From Moringa oleifera (lineage: Eukaryota; Streptophyta; Magnoliopsida; Brassicales; Moringaceae): a stretch of DNA of 64,000 nucleotides. The stretch lies in assembly GCA_021397835.1 (NCBI GenBank), contig JAJFZO010000256.1, positions 2,030,501-2,094,500 on the forward strand. The letters run 5' to 3'. The notes beneath the pieces were generated by a model. The model was not told the DNA's origin. It saw only the letters and a list, made by a program, of their open reading frames with translations, and did not search any database. Below are positions 63,802 through 64,000 of the stretch, piece after piece (within the stretch, counting starts at the first letter, position 1; the number at the start of each line of letters is the position of its first letter). Both the position numbers and the translations under genes were made by a program.

Positions 63802-64000
63802 GTATATGATCACATGTACCTTTTGGTAGACTACAATCTTTTAACTATTTTCTTGAGCACTGGCAAGCTTCTGCTTCAAGTTGCTCAGTTGGCTTCCTTG
63901 TTGGTTTATATCTCCATGTTTTAGAAGCTTGTGGGTCCTTTTGTGTTGTAGATTTTTTACATTTACAATTTTAGTTATGTTTGGAATTTCTTGCATTACC

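Overview
The window is nuclear DNA from a flowering plant, almost certainly a eudicot. Genes are split by GT-AG introns, intergenic DNA is very AT-rich, and 5' leaders are CT-rich. Every recognisable protein is closest in form to a land-plant family. I found no bacterial, viral or CRISPR content. I rebuilt coding exons by hand from splice signals, reading-frame continuity and family motifs, so exon ends are predictions.

Layout from left to right: the 3' end of an NFD6/NOXY2-like mitochondrial small protein gene (+, 39-755); repeat-rich DNA with one Harbinger-like MITE (4095-4880); an At1g01500-like membrane protein (+, 8551-10391); a BTB/POZ protein (-, 12234-16688) with a 3 kb intron; a 6.7 kb AT-rich stretch without genes (16.7-23.4 kb); a membrane-anchored Ser/Thr kinase of the At1g01540/At4g34500 group (+, 23435-27026); AT-rich DNA with two generations of tandem duplication; cyclase-associated protein CAP1 (+, 30760-35820); a GH17 beta-1,3-glucanase with an X8 domain (+, 38028-41185); a tRNA-Glu with a decayed copy; the heterotrimeric G-protein beta subunit AGB1 (+, 44350-49842); coatomer gamma (-, 51383-57660, 18 exons); a PERK-type receptor kinase (-, 58685-61490); tRNA-Thr (-, 62451-62524); and the first three coding exons of a RABG3/Rab7 GTPase (+, 62907 onward), cut by the window end.

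From 23.4 to 61.5 kb the six protein genes follow, from memory, the order of Arabidopsis chromosome 4 At4g34500, At4g34490, At4g34480, At4g34460, At4g34450, At4g34440. This is a conserved microsynteny block. The genes do not form a pathway: they cover signalling (two kinases, G-beta), actin turnover (CAP1), vesicle traffic (coatomer gamma, Rab7) and the cell wall (GH17). No new biological system is evident. The most interesting items are a possible 63-nt frame-preserving cassette exon in the NFD6-like gene, an upstream ORF ending 4 nt before the At1g01500-like start, the live/dead tRNA-Glu pair, a MITE, and several nested AT-rich tandem and inverted duplications.
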